Shown piece after piece: positions 36,599 through 46,423 of a DNA stretch of 64,000 bases. The position numbers and the translations under genes were made by a program. Numbering within the stretch: the stretch's first letter is position 1; each line of letters opens with the position of its first letter. The stretch is taken from NCBI RefSeq assembly GCF_900104255.1, contig NZ_FNKZ01000002.1, forward strand, positions 1,019,443 to 1,083,442. Direction: 5' to 3'. A model generated the notes under the pieces. The model made no database searches, had not been told where the DNA came from, and worked only from the letters and a program-made list of their open reading frames with translations. This DNA comes from Pseudoxanthomonas sp. CF385 (lineage in GTDB: Bacteria > Pseudomonadota > Gammaproteobacteria > Xanthomonadales > Xanthomonadaceae).

Positions 36599-37333
36599 TC
36601 ACTTGCCTCCTGCGGCGGTAGCGGTCTTCCAGTCGAAGGCCTGTTCCACCGCCGTATCATCGCCGTGCAGCGTCACCTTGACGCGCTGCGGCGTGAACCC
36701 GGTCGGCAGCATCACGTTGCCATCCAACTGCTGGAAATATCGGAACGAGTACGCCTGTCCCGGCGCGCCGCGCTGCTGGTGCAGTTCGTCCCAGGCCACC
36801 GCGGCGAGCTTGCCGTTGCGCACGCCTTCCACGGTGAAGCGCATCTGGCCCTGGCTGATCGCGCCGCGGTTGAGGGTCTGGGTCAGCATGATCTGGTAGC
36901 GCCACGCGCCGCCCGACGCCGGCGCGAATTCCGCCACATGCACGCCCAGGCCCTTGCGCTGGCTGGTGGCGCCGACGAGGCGCTCGTAGAAGGCGACATC
37001 GGCACGCAATGCGGCGATTTCCTCGTCGCGTTCGGCCAGCGCGTCCTGGACTTCGGCATTGGCGGCCCGGCTGATCTGGTCGGAGCGCGCGAGGGTCGAT
37101 TCGCGCTGCTGCAGCGAGCGCAGTTCGCCGCGGACCGCCGCGATGTTGCGCTCGGCGCGCGCGCGCGCCGCGTCGGCCTGCGCCAGTCGCGGCGCCGCCG
37201 TGTGGCTGGCGATGAACCAGGCGGCGGCCACGCTGCCCACCCATGCCAGCACGAAGAGGAACGACGTACCGCGGCGACGCACGGCCGCATCGCGCGGCAC
37301 GATGCGGAAACGGGACGGAAGACGCTCGGACAT
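36599..37333 (-). CDS. DUF6776-family membrane-anchored protein (second of two)
   Basis: This 244-residue paralogue of the protein at 35399-36124 has an N-terminal helix (TSFLFVLAWVGSVAAAWFIA), a coiled-coil (ARAERNIAAVRGELRSLQQR) and the beta-rich C-terminus (GQAYSFRYFQQLDGNVMLPT). The ATG at 37331-37333 gives a short cytoplasmic tail. Its stop is one base from the bactofilin start codon, so translation is likely coupled. Function is unknown; association with the bactofilin is inferred from this arrangement. Confidence 0.82.
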   Translation of the reverse strand: MSERLPSRFRIVPRDAAVRRRGTSFLFVLAWVGSVAAAWFIASHTAAPRLAQADAARARAERNIAAVRGELRSLQQRESTLARSDQISRAANAEVQDALAERDEEIAALRADVAFYERLVGATSQRKGLGVHVAEFAPASGGAWRYQIMLTQTLNRGAISQGQMRFTVEGVRNGKLAAVAWDELHQQRGAPGQAYSFRYFQQLDGNVMLPTGFTPQRVKVTLHGDDTAVEQAFDWKTATAAGGK

Positions 37334-37431
37334 GACGGACAGACGGCGTCCGGCACTCAGCCGGCAGCCAGACGGGACCCCTATACTCGCCGCAGTGGCG
37401 CGAGTCCTCGAGTTTACCGGGAGTGGCTGAC

Positions 37432-38052
37432 ATGTCCGAAGCGCATCTTTTCGTAATTGGGATCCTGTTGGCATGGATGGCGGGCATCCGTGTCTATCTG
37501 ACCGTGTTCGGTCTGGGACTGGCCGGTGCGCTCGGTTGGCTGGACCTGCCGCCGGCCCTGCAGGTGACCGAATCCTGGTGGGTGCTCGGCACCTCCGGCG
37601 CGCTCGCGCTGACCGAGTTCTTCGCCGACAAGATCCCCGGCGTCGATTCGGGCTGGGACCTGCTGCAGACGCTCGCGCGCGTGCCGGCCGGCGCCTTCCT
37701 GGCTGCCGCCACCCTGTCCCCGGATGGCCAGCTCAGCGGGGGCGCGCTGGCGGCCGGCGCCGGCGTGGCCCTGACCAGCCACCTGCTGAAAAGCGGCTCT
37801 CGCGCGCTGATGAACACGTCCCCGGAGCCGGTCAGCAACTGGACCGCCTCCGTCGCCGAAGACGCCGTGGTGGTCGGCGGCCTCTCACTGGCCTTTGCCC
37901 ACCCCTGGATTGCGTTGTTCCTGGTAGTCGGAGTGTCGCTGCTGGTGGCCATCGCCGTGTGGTGGGTCTGGCGCACGTTGTCGCGCGGACTCAAGCGTCT
38001 TTTCCCGCCGCTGCCCGCATCGACGGCGTCACCCCCGACCTCTGGCCCGTGA
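37432..38052 (+). CDS. DUF4126 membrane protein
   Basis: The 206-residue protein has about five to six hydrophobic segments and begins MSEAHLFVIGILLAWMAGIR. DUF4126 is recognisable as ALTEFFADKIPGVDSGWDLL and AGVALTSHLLKSGSRALMNT, then SPEPVSNWTASVAEDAVVVG. The family is predicted to be an inner-membrane protein of unknown function. The ATG at 37432 follows GGGAG with 8-base spacing and is preferred to the GTG at 37423. The C-terminus is Pro/Thr-rich. Confidence 0.85.
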   Translation: MSEAHLFVIGILLAWMAGIRVYLTVFGLGLAGALGWLDLPPALQVTESWWVLGTSGALALTEFFADKIPGVDSGWDLLQTLARVPAGAFLAAATLSPDGQLSGGALAAGAGVALTSHLLKSGSRALMNTSPEPVSNWTASVAEDAVVVGGLSLAFAHPWIALFLVVGVSLLVAIAVWWVWRTLSRGLKRLFPPLPASTASPPTSGP

Positions 38053-38134
38053 CAGGCGCCAGCGCATCGGGGATCATGGGTCTGCCTCACCTGTGAACTT
38101 CATCGCATAATGGGGCTCAGCTTGGGGAAGCCTG

Positions 38135-40021
38135 ATGTCCGCCATCGATTCCACGTCCCGCATGCAGGATGAGCCCCCGCGCTCGCGCCTGCGTGCCGAA
38201 ACCCCACCGGCGCAGTACTGGCGCCGCTGGGCGGGCGATGCCGCCCCCGAAGACGCGGACCTGCCCGGAGCCGGAGAGCCCGTCGAAATGACCCCGCCGC
38301 CCCCTGCCGAACCCACCCCATCCCCCGTCCCGGTGCCCGCACCGGCGGCCAGCGATGCTTCCCACCCGGCGCCACCGGTGGATCCCGAGTCCCCGTACCG
38401 CGTGCTGATCGTCGAGGACGACCGCGGCCAGGCCCTGTTCGCCCAGAGCGTGCTGCACGGCGCCGGCATGCAGGCCGAAGTCCAGATGCAGTCCGATGGC
38501 GTCCTGGACGCGATGCGGCGCTTCCATCCGGACCTCGTCCTGATGGACCTGCACATGCCGGGCAAGGACGGCATGTCGCTGACGATGCTGATCCGCCAGC
38601 AGCCCGAATACCTGCACCTGCCGATCGTCTTCCTCACCGGCGACCCGGATCCGGAGCGCCAGTTCGAAGTGCTGGAAAGCGGCGCGGACGATTTCCTCAA
38701 CAAGCCGATCCGGCCCCGCCACCTGATCGCCGCCGTCTCCAACCGCATCCTCCGCTCGCGGCAGCGCCAGCAGGCCTTGCCGCGCGCGACGCTGAACACC
38801 GAAACCGGGCTGCCCACGCGCACGTTCGTCCTGCAGCACCTGACCGACAGCCTGCAGCGCAATGCCGGCGGCGGCCTGTTCTTCGTCGAGGTCAGCAGCG
38901 CGCTGAGCCTGCGCGAGCGCTACGGCTATGCCGTGTTCGAGCATCTGATGAACCAGGCCGGCCGCCAGCTCGCGGCCGCCGCCTCGCCGCACCCCGTCGC
39001 ACGCCTGAACGACAACAGTTTCCTGATGCTGGCCGACACCGTCGACGAAGGCACGCTGGCCGCCCTGGCGCAGCAGCTGCGCGACGGCCTGACGGCCCAC
39101 GACTTCCAGGCGCGCGCCAATGAGCCCCTGAAGCTGCGCGGCTCGGTCGGTTACACCGCGCTCTCGCTCGGCTTCGCCGATGCCGGCAGCGCGCTGGAAG
39201 CGACCGAACGCGCGGTGCTGCAGGCGCGCCTGAAGCCGGAGAGCCTTGCCGCTTACGAACCCGCGCAGATCGACGAGGATGCGCCGAGCATCTCGCTCGA
39301 GGACGGCCAGTTCGAACTCGCCTACCAACCGATCGTCGCGGTCGCCGGCAGCGACCAGGCGCAGTACCAGGTGCTGTTGCGCATGCGCCAGGCCGACGGG
39401 TCGCTGATATCGGCCTCGCAGGTCATCCCGGCGGCGGAGTCCGCCGGTGGCATCGCCCAGATCGACCATTGGGTACTGGAGCACGCGCTGTACGTGCTGG
39501 CGGAACGTCAGGCCGAAGGCCCGTCGCTGCGCCTGTTCGTCTCTCAGTCGCCGCGCTCGCTGGCGCGCGAGTCGCACGCGCAGTGGCTGCTCGATGCGCT
39601 GCGTGCGCGCGGCATCGAGGGCACTTCGCTGGTCATCGACCTGAGACTGGCGGATGCGCTGATCCACACCGTCACGCTGCGCCAGTTCTGCCAGCAGCTG
39701 ATGCCGGCAGGCGTGCAGTTCTGCCTGAGCCAGTTCGAACCCGGCACCGAGGCCGACGCGCTGCTGACGCAGTTGCCGCTCGGTTTCGTCCGCGTCTCCA
39801 GCAAGTACGCGAGTGCGCATGCCGACCCCGTGCTGCGCGACCAACTGCGCGGTGTCATCGACGCCGCGCATCGCCAGGGGCTGCAGGTCATCGGCCAGCA
39901 GATCGAGGACCCACAGGCCGCTGCGGCCATGTGGATGGGCGGTGTCGACTTCATCCAGGGCAACCTGGTGCAGGCCGTCGGCAGCGAGCTCGGCTTCGAT
40001 TTCCACAACGCGGTGCTGTGA
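38135..40021 (+). CDS. Response regulator with degenerate GGDEF and EAL domains (FimX-like c-di-GMP effector candidate)
   Basis: The 628-residue protein has a Pro-rich disordered N-terminus (1-85), a complete receiver domain (VLIVEDD, Asp138 in LVLMDLHMPG, Lys190 in LNKPI), a decayed GGDEF domain (ARLNDNSF at 289-296) and a decayed EAL domain. The EAL motif is QVLL (412-415) and most catalytic acidic residues are replaced (CLSQFEPG, IGQQIED). R416 and the QGN-LVQAVG-SELGFDF end, resembling FimX, remain. It probably binds rather than makes or degrades c-di-GMP. In Xanthomonas, FimX/Filp link c-di-GMP to type IV pili. It ends 3 bases before the hybrid kinase gene. Confidence 0.8.
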   Translation: MSAIDSTSRMQDEPPRSRLRAETPPAQYWRRWAGDAAPEDADLPGAGEPVEMTPPPPAEPTPSPVPVPAPAASDASHPAPPVDPESPYRVLIVEDDRGQALFAQSVLHGAGMQAEVQMQSDGVLDAMRRFHPDLVLMDLHMPGKDGMSLTMLIRQQPEYLHLPIVFLTGDPDPERQFEVLESGADDFLNKPIRPRHLIAAVSNRILRSRQRQQALPRATLNTETGLPTRTFVLQHLTDSLQRNAGGGLFFVEVSSALSLRERYGYAVFEHLMNQAGRQLAAAASPHPVARLNDNSFLMLADTVDEGTLAALAQQLRDGLTAHDFQARANEPLKLRGSVGYTALSLGFADAGSALEATERAVLQARLKPESLAAYEPAQIDEDAPSISLEDGQFELAYQPIVAVAGSDQAQYQVLLRMRQADGSLISASQVIPAAESAGGIAQIDHWVLEHALYVLAERQAEGPSLRLFVSQSPRSLARESHAQWLLDALRARGIEGTSLVIDLRLADALIHTVTLRQFCQQLMPAGVQFCLSQFEPGTEADALLTQLPLGFVRVSSKYASAHADPVLRDQLRGVIDAAHRQGLQVIGQQIEDPQAAAAMWMGGVDFIQGNLVQAVGSELGFDFHNAVL

Positions 40022-40024
40022 AGC

Positions 40025-42502
<2,478 letters not shown>

Positions 42503-43063
42503 TTCGGCTCGCCGATGCGGTCGATCACCGACAGCTGGGTTTCCAGCCAGTCGATGTGTTCTTCCTCTGAATCCAGGATATCGGCGAACAGCTTGCGGCT
42601 GACGTAGTCCGCGACGGACTCGCAGTACTTGATGGCGTCGCGCAGCGGGGGCAGCGCCTCCTGCTCGAGCGCCAGATCGCATTCGAGGATCTCGCGCGGC
42701 GTCTCGCCGATGCGCAGTTTGCCCAGCGCCTGGAAATTCGGCAGCCCGTCGAGGAAAAGGATGCGCTCCGACAGCTTGTCGGCGTGCTTCATCTCATCGA
42801 TGGATTCCTTGTACTCGTGCTCGGCCAGCTCCTTGAAACCCCAGTTCTTCAGCATCTTCGCGTGCAGGAAATACTGGTTGATCGCGGTGAGCTCGTTGTA
42901 GAGCGCCTTGTTGAGGTACTCGATGACCTTGGCGTCGCCTTTCATGGCCATGCTCCGTGGGCGGAAGGACGGCAAAGGTTAGCCCGTGCACGCGCTCCGT
43001 GACGGAACGCGAATCGTGATCATTCGGCAAAATGGGCGACGCCGACAGGCGGTCGCTGGTGCG

Positions 43064-43276
43064 TCAGGCCGCGTGCGACAGCGTCAGGATCGGAAGCAAC
43101 GGCTCACGCGGCGCGGGCTGCGCGGCGTGCAGCACATCCGTCGCCATGTCGAGGCAGCTGCCGCAGTTGGCGCCCGCACCGGTCCGCATCGTCAGCTCGG
43201 CCACGGTCGTGCATCCGGCAGTGGCGGCTTCGCGGATCTGGCGTTCGGTCACGCCGTTGCAGATGCAGACGTACAC
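43064..43276 (-). CDS. bfd: Bacterioferritin-associated ferredoxin
   Basis: Bfd is the [2Fe-2S] protein that reduces bacterioferritin to release iron. It has four Cys in CICNGVTERQIREA and NCGSCLDMA. From the GTG at 43274-43276 (VYVCICNGV) the protein is 70 residues, matching family length and start. Upstream in-frame starts exist at ATG 43316-43318 and TTG 43343-43345, but these would overlap the predicted promoter. No strong ribosome-binding site is visible for the GTG, so the start is uncertain. The gene is immediately downstream of rppH. Confidence 0.9.
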   Translation of the reverse strand: MYVCICNGVTERQIREAATAGCTTVAELTMRTGAGANCGSCLDMATDVLHAAQPAPREPLLPILTLSHAA

Positions 43277-43324
43277 GGTAGGCGCTGGAGCGACGGGCTC
43301 GAAATGGCCCACCGCCATTTCATC

Positions 43325-43343
43325 CAAAATGAGAATGATTGTC
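43325..43343 (-). promoter_or_regulatory. Fur box overlapping the bfd promoter
   Basis: The 19-base segment matches the consensus GATAATGATAATCATTATC at 14 of 19 positions, counted by hand. On the minus strand a TTGACA -35 box (43340-43345) and a TGAAAT -10-like box (43317-43322), 17 bases apart, straddle it. This gives a transcript starting near 43310, which would require the GTG start of bfd. The pattern predicts repression of bfd by Fur-Fe2+ when iron is plentiful. Confidence 0.8.
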
Positions 43344-43938
43344 AATTCTGAACGGGTTCGCTGCCGCCGCCGCGTTTACGCCCGGGTCGGTTACGTCCGC
43401 GCCAGCGGGCCCCGTCCTGGGGTCGGGCCGACGGCAAGGGGGGCGGGATGGCCTGTGCACCCGCCACGCCACGCGCGAACTCGGCCAGATGCCCCAGCGC
43501 ACTGGCGTAGACCCGGCGCTTGAACAGGACCACATGCTCGACCGGATACCAGAAATCCACCCAGCGCCAATGGTCGAACTCCGGGCTCTCGGTCAGGTCC
43601 AGACGCAGGTGGGCTTCGTCCCCGACCAGGCGCAGGAGAAACCAGACCTGCTTCTGGCCGATGCAGACCTGACGCTCGTTCCGGCGTATCGCCCGTGGCG
43701 GCAGCCGATAGCGCAACCAGCCGGGCGTGACGCCCAGCACTTCGACATGTTCGGGCAACAGGCCGGTTTCTTCGCGCAACTCGCGGTACATGGCTTCGAC
43801 CGGCGTCTCGTCCGTGTTCATGCCGCCCTGCGGGAACTGCCAGCCGTCCCGGCGCACACGTCGCGCCCAGAACACCCGGCCATCCGGCCGCATCAACACG
43901 ATACCGACATTGGGTCGGTAGCCGTCCGGATCGATCAC
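43342..43938 (-). CDS. rppH: RNA pyrophosphohydrolase RppH
   Basis: RppH converts 5'-triphosphate or diphosphate RNA ends to monophosphates, starting mRNA decay. The 198-residue protein starts [20 protein letters not shown]. The Nudix box is GGMNTDETP...[10 protein letters not shown], preceded by RRDGWQFPQ. It continues with [15 protein letters not shown] and [20 protein letters not shown], typical of RppH. The C-terminal 45 residues are Pro/Arg/Gly-rich, longer than in E. coli. The gene ends within the bfd promoter: its stop codon overlaps the -35 box. Confidence 0.95.
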   Translation of the reverse strand: MIDPDGYRPNVGIVLMRPDGRVFWARRVRRDGWQFPQGGMNTDETPVEAMYRELREETGLLPEHVEVLGVTPGWLRYRLPPRAIRRNERQVCIGQKQVWFLLRLVGDEAHLRLDLTESPEFDHWRWVDFWYPVEHVVLFKRRVYASALGHLAEFARGVAGAQAIPPPLPSARPQDGARWRGRNRPGRKRGGGSEPVQN

Positions 43939-44012
43939 GATGCGGACTCCTGAAATCTACTGTCCCCGACTCTGCCACGCCCTGCCGCGAGCGACAAGCA
44001 CACGCCGCGCGG

Positions 44013-44041
44013 TTGACAGACAGGGGGCGGAAATGAAGAAT
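44013..44041 (+). promoter_or_regulatory. tRNA-Met promoter
   Basis: A consensus TTGACA (44013-44018) and an AAGAAT -10-like hexamer (44036-44041) are separated by 17 bases. The predicted start site is about 44049, six bases before the tRNA 5' end, which would leave a short leader for RNase P. There is no obvious GC discriminator. Confidence 0.65.
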
Positions 44042-44054
44042 ACGCGGTTCACGC

Positions 44055-44131
44055 GGCTATGTAGCTCAGCCGGTTAGAGCACAGCACTCATAATGCTGGG
44101 GTCGGTGGTTCGAGTCCACCCATAGCCACCA
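44055..44131 (+). tRNA. tRNA-Met (CAT), elongator type
   Basis: The 77-base gene folds as a cloverleaf: acceptor arms GGCTATG (44055-44061) and CATAGCC (44121-44127), D-loop with AGCTCAG...GGTTAGAGC, anticodon stem CAGCA/TGCTG around CTCATAA with anticodon CAT, and T-arm with GGTTCGAGTCC. CCA is encoded at 44129-44131. The opening GGCTATGTAGCTCAG is like the E. coli elongator metT and unlike initiator tRNA, which has a C1-A72 mismatch and three G-C pairs in the anticodon stem. Confidence 0.95.
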
Positions 44132-44162
44132 GATTCCCGAACGGAATCAACGCGTTGAAGAG

Positions 44163-44186
44163 AACCCGCCGACAGGCGGGTTTTTT
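44163..44186 (+). terminator. Rho-independent terminator after tRNA-Met
   Basis: An 8-bp stem, AACCCGCC (44163-44170) and GGCGGGTT (44175-44182), closes a 4-base loop and continues into a six-T tract. It ends the tRNA transcript 31 bases after the CCA. The stretch from here to the operator at 44335 (about 150 bases) shows no gene. Confidence 0.92.
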
Positions 44187-44334
44187 GTTGGGCGTGATTT
44201 GGCCGCGGGAAGGGGTGGCTTCAGCAAGGTGCTGCCGACGGTCACGTGAGCCCGTACTTGCCAACAGCTCAGCCTGATTCCTCAGCCCTCACGTCCAGCA
44301 CCTACTTAGGCATTGCCATCTAGCTCGCTTGACT

Positions 44335-44354
44335 TACCTACCTATTGGTAGGTA
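44335..44354 (+). promoter_or_regulatory. TetR-type operator between -35 and -10 boxes
   Basis: A perfect palindrome, TACCTACC (44335-44342), 4-base spacer and GGTAGGTA (44347-44354), lies directly after a TTGACT -35 box (44329-44334) and overlaps a TAGATT -10-like box (44353-44358). A repressor bound here would block polymerase. The TetR protein encoded at 44883-45482 is the obvious candidate. This gives simple negative autoregulation. Confidence 0.8.
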
Positions 44355-44360
44355 GATTCC

Positions 44361-44873
44361 ATGCACTTCCTCCGAACCTCTCTCCCCATGGGCATTTCAC
44401 CAATCGGTTGGCTTCACACGCTGGGAAGCCTCCCCGCGATCCCGCTCGCGTTCTACATGCTGGTCAAGTACGGACGGATCGCGCCCGATACCAAAGCAGG
44501 ACGCGCCTACTTCTGGTTCATGCTGCTGGGCGTGCTCACGGTCTACCCCATCGCGCATCAGCCGGTGAGCTCCATCGCCGCCACCATTACCTTGGCGTTT
44601 CTCCTGATCGGATACGGCATCGCGATGTGGAAGCCAGCAAAGCCGCTATGGACGTACATCCAGGCGATTTCGCTGAGCCTTACCGTGTTCCTGCTGATGG
44701 TGCCGACGGTGAGCGAGAGCCTGCGCAGGCTTCCTGTCGGCGATCCGCTGGTGACAGACTTGAAGGACCCGCTGCTGCTCGGTGTCCAAGGCGCGCTCTT
44801 CCTGGCGCTGATCGTGGGCATCCCGCTGCAACTACGCGCGCTGTACAAGCAGCGCCCCTTCGAGACCAGGTAG
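44361..44873 (+). CDS. Small polytopic membrane protein under TetR control
   Basis: The 170-residue protein has four to five hydrophobic helices (for example AFYMLVKYGRIAPDTKAGRA with the flanking helices, ATITLAFLLIGYGIAMWKPA, QGALFLALIVGIPLQLRALY). I do not recognise the family. Two starts are possible: ATG 44361, with an AGGTAG site, or ATG 44388 (MGISPIGWLHTLGSL). If transcription starts near 44365, the later one is required. The gene is followed by the TetR gene 9 bases away. It may be an inducible transport or envelope-protection protein, but the ligand is unknown. Confidence 0.75.
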   Translation: MHFLRTSLPMGISPIGWLHTLGSLPAIPLAFYMLVKYGRIAPDTKAGRAYFWFMLLGVLTVYPIAHQPVSSIAATITLAFLLIGYGIAMWKPAKPLWTYIQAISLSLTVFLLMVPTVSESLRRLPVGDPLVTDLKDPLLLGVQGALFLALIVGIPLQLRALYKQRPFETR

Positions 44874-44882
44874 ATCCGTTTG

Positions 44883-45482
44883 ATGTCGTCCGCAGAATCC
44901 CAGCCCCAGTACTCAACCAAGGCCCAAGAGATCATCCAGCGGACCAACGAGCTGCTGGCGTCGGGTGGATACAACGGCTTCAGCTATGCCGACATTGCCG
45001 AACTCGTGGATGTCAGGAAGGCCAGCATCCACCACCATTTCCCGGCGAAGGTGGACTTGGTCAAGGCGACCGTTGCCCAGCACCGGCAGGCGTTGCGGCT
45101 AGGCCTGCAGTCCCTCACGGAATCGATTCCTGATCCCTACGCGCGACTCGTCGCCTACAGCCGCTATTGGGCCGACTGCATACAGGAGTCGAATCCTCCC
45201 ATCTGCATCTGCGCACTCCTCGCTGCCGAATTGCCGACCATCCCGGCGGAGGTCGCCGAGGAGGTCACAGGCCACTTCAACGATCTCCAGACCTGGCTTG
45301 CGCAGACCATGACAGAGGGCGCGACAACGGGCGTGATGCGCCTGACCGAAACGCCCGCGGGAGAAGCCGCCATGTTCATGGCTTCGATCCATGGGGCGAT
45401 GCTCTCGGCCCGGGCCACGGGCAATGCGTTGCTGTTCTGGCAGATCGCAAAGCTTTCGACGGATCGTCTGAAGGCTCGGTAG
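44883..45482 (+). CDS. TetR/AcrR-family transcriptional repressor
   Basis: The 199-residue protein has the N-terminal helix-turn-helix (KAQEIIQRTNELLASGGYNG, then FSYADIAELVDVRKASIHHH, FPAKVDLV), the TetR DNA-binding signature. A ligand-binding domain follows with a Cys-containing segment (PPICICALLAAELPTIP). The ATG at 44883 is preferred to the TTG just before it. It ends the two-gene operon and probably represses it through the palindrome at 44335-44354. The ICIC motif could sense electrophiles or oxidants, but that is speculative. Confidence 0.92.
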   Translation: MSSAESQPQYSTKAQEIIQRTNELLASGGYNGFSYADIAELVDVRKASIHHHFPAKVDLVKATVAQHRQALRLGLQSLTESIPDPYARLVAYSRYWADCIQESNPPICICALLAAELPTIPAEVAEEVTGHFNDLQTWLAQTMTEGATTGVMRLTETPAGEAAMFMASIHGAMLSARATGNALLFWQIAKLSTDRLKAR

Positions 45483-45616
45483 CCCCTCCTGCGTGCCGCT
45501 ACGAGGTGCATCCGGGCGGACCAGGCCATGCGCGGCAAGGGTCGCCGGCAGCAACCTCCCGCCCGACCCGGCGACGTCCTAGACTTAGCCACCATCGCCC
45601 GGCCAAGGATCGCGCC

Positions 45617-46351
45617 ATGCCATGCTGGAAGACCCGTGCCACCGGCATGCTCATGCCGACTCGCGGTTGCCGACGCCTTCTCCTCGCGCTCGGGCTCGCA
45701 CTCTTGGCCGTGCCCGCAGTGGCGCAGACGGAACTGCCGGGCATCGTCGTCAAGGCGCCACCGCACACCGTCGTGCGCGGTGGCTACGAGGTGTCGGGTG
45801 ACTTCAAGGTCGATCCGCGGATGCCGTACGTGGTGTTCGCGGCGCAGCCGCTGGTGGCCGGCGACATCCTGAAGGTCCAGCCGATCCGGCTCGGCGACGA
45901 TGCGTATCTGGTGCTCCAGGAATGTGCGTCACCCGATTGCAGCGTGGCCCGCGTAGTGCGGGTCTGGAGCCCGTTGGGCTCCACATCGCACGGCGGCAAG
46001 GAAGACCAGGTGCGCATCCAGCACGAGAACAAGTACTTCCTCTGGCTCAAGAAGCTGCCGAGCTTCTTTTCGCCACCCTGTTTCGGTTGCAGCACCCAGT
46101 ACAGCTCGTTCAAGTACGAAAGTCCGCCCCTGGTCCTCATACCGACCGGAACGCTGGCCGCCTACGCGGGCAATCGTCTCGAGCTGCCCGAGTACGCCGA
46201 CCCCATCCCGGTCGAGTCCCATCACCACGACGGCACCTATTTCCATGTGACGTACGCCGGCGGCACCCGCATCCGCGTACAGCGCCTGCGCGCGGTGGTG
46301 GACCGGCGTGACCAGGAACAAGAGGCTGCCGCACCCGGTGGCCAGCCCTAG
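45617..46351 (+). CDS. Exported protein of unknown function
   Basis: The ATG has an AAGGA site. The 244-residue protein contains a signal peptide (RRLLLALGLALLAVPAVAQ) and is probably periplasmic or secreted. If ATG 45653 is the true start, the signal is shorter and more typical. The mature protein includes a run of aromatic and Cys residues, NKYFLWLKKLPSFFSPPCFG and CSTQYSSFKY, with a basic-hydrophobic patch and two further Cys in LQECASPDCSVARV. I know no family with this layout. Confidence 0.75.
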   Translation: MPCWKTRATGMLMPTRGCRRLLLALGLALLAVPAVAQTELPGIVVKAPPHTVVRGGYEVSGDFKVDPRMPYVVFAAQPLVAGDILKVQPIRLGDDAYLVLQECASPDCSVARVVRVWSPLGSTSHGGKEDQVRIQHENKYFLWLKKLPSFFSPPCFGCSTQYSSFKYESPPLVLIPTGTLAAYAGNRLELPEYADPIPVESHHHDGTYFHVTYAGGTRIRVQRLRAVVDRRDQEQEAAAPGGQP

Positions 46352-46423
46352 GCCAGCGGAGCATGGGATGAAACGCCTGGCGGCGGCTGCGACACTACGC
46401 ATCCCACGTCGCGGAATGCCGCC

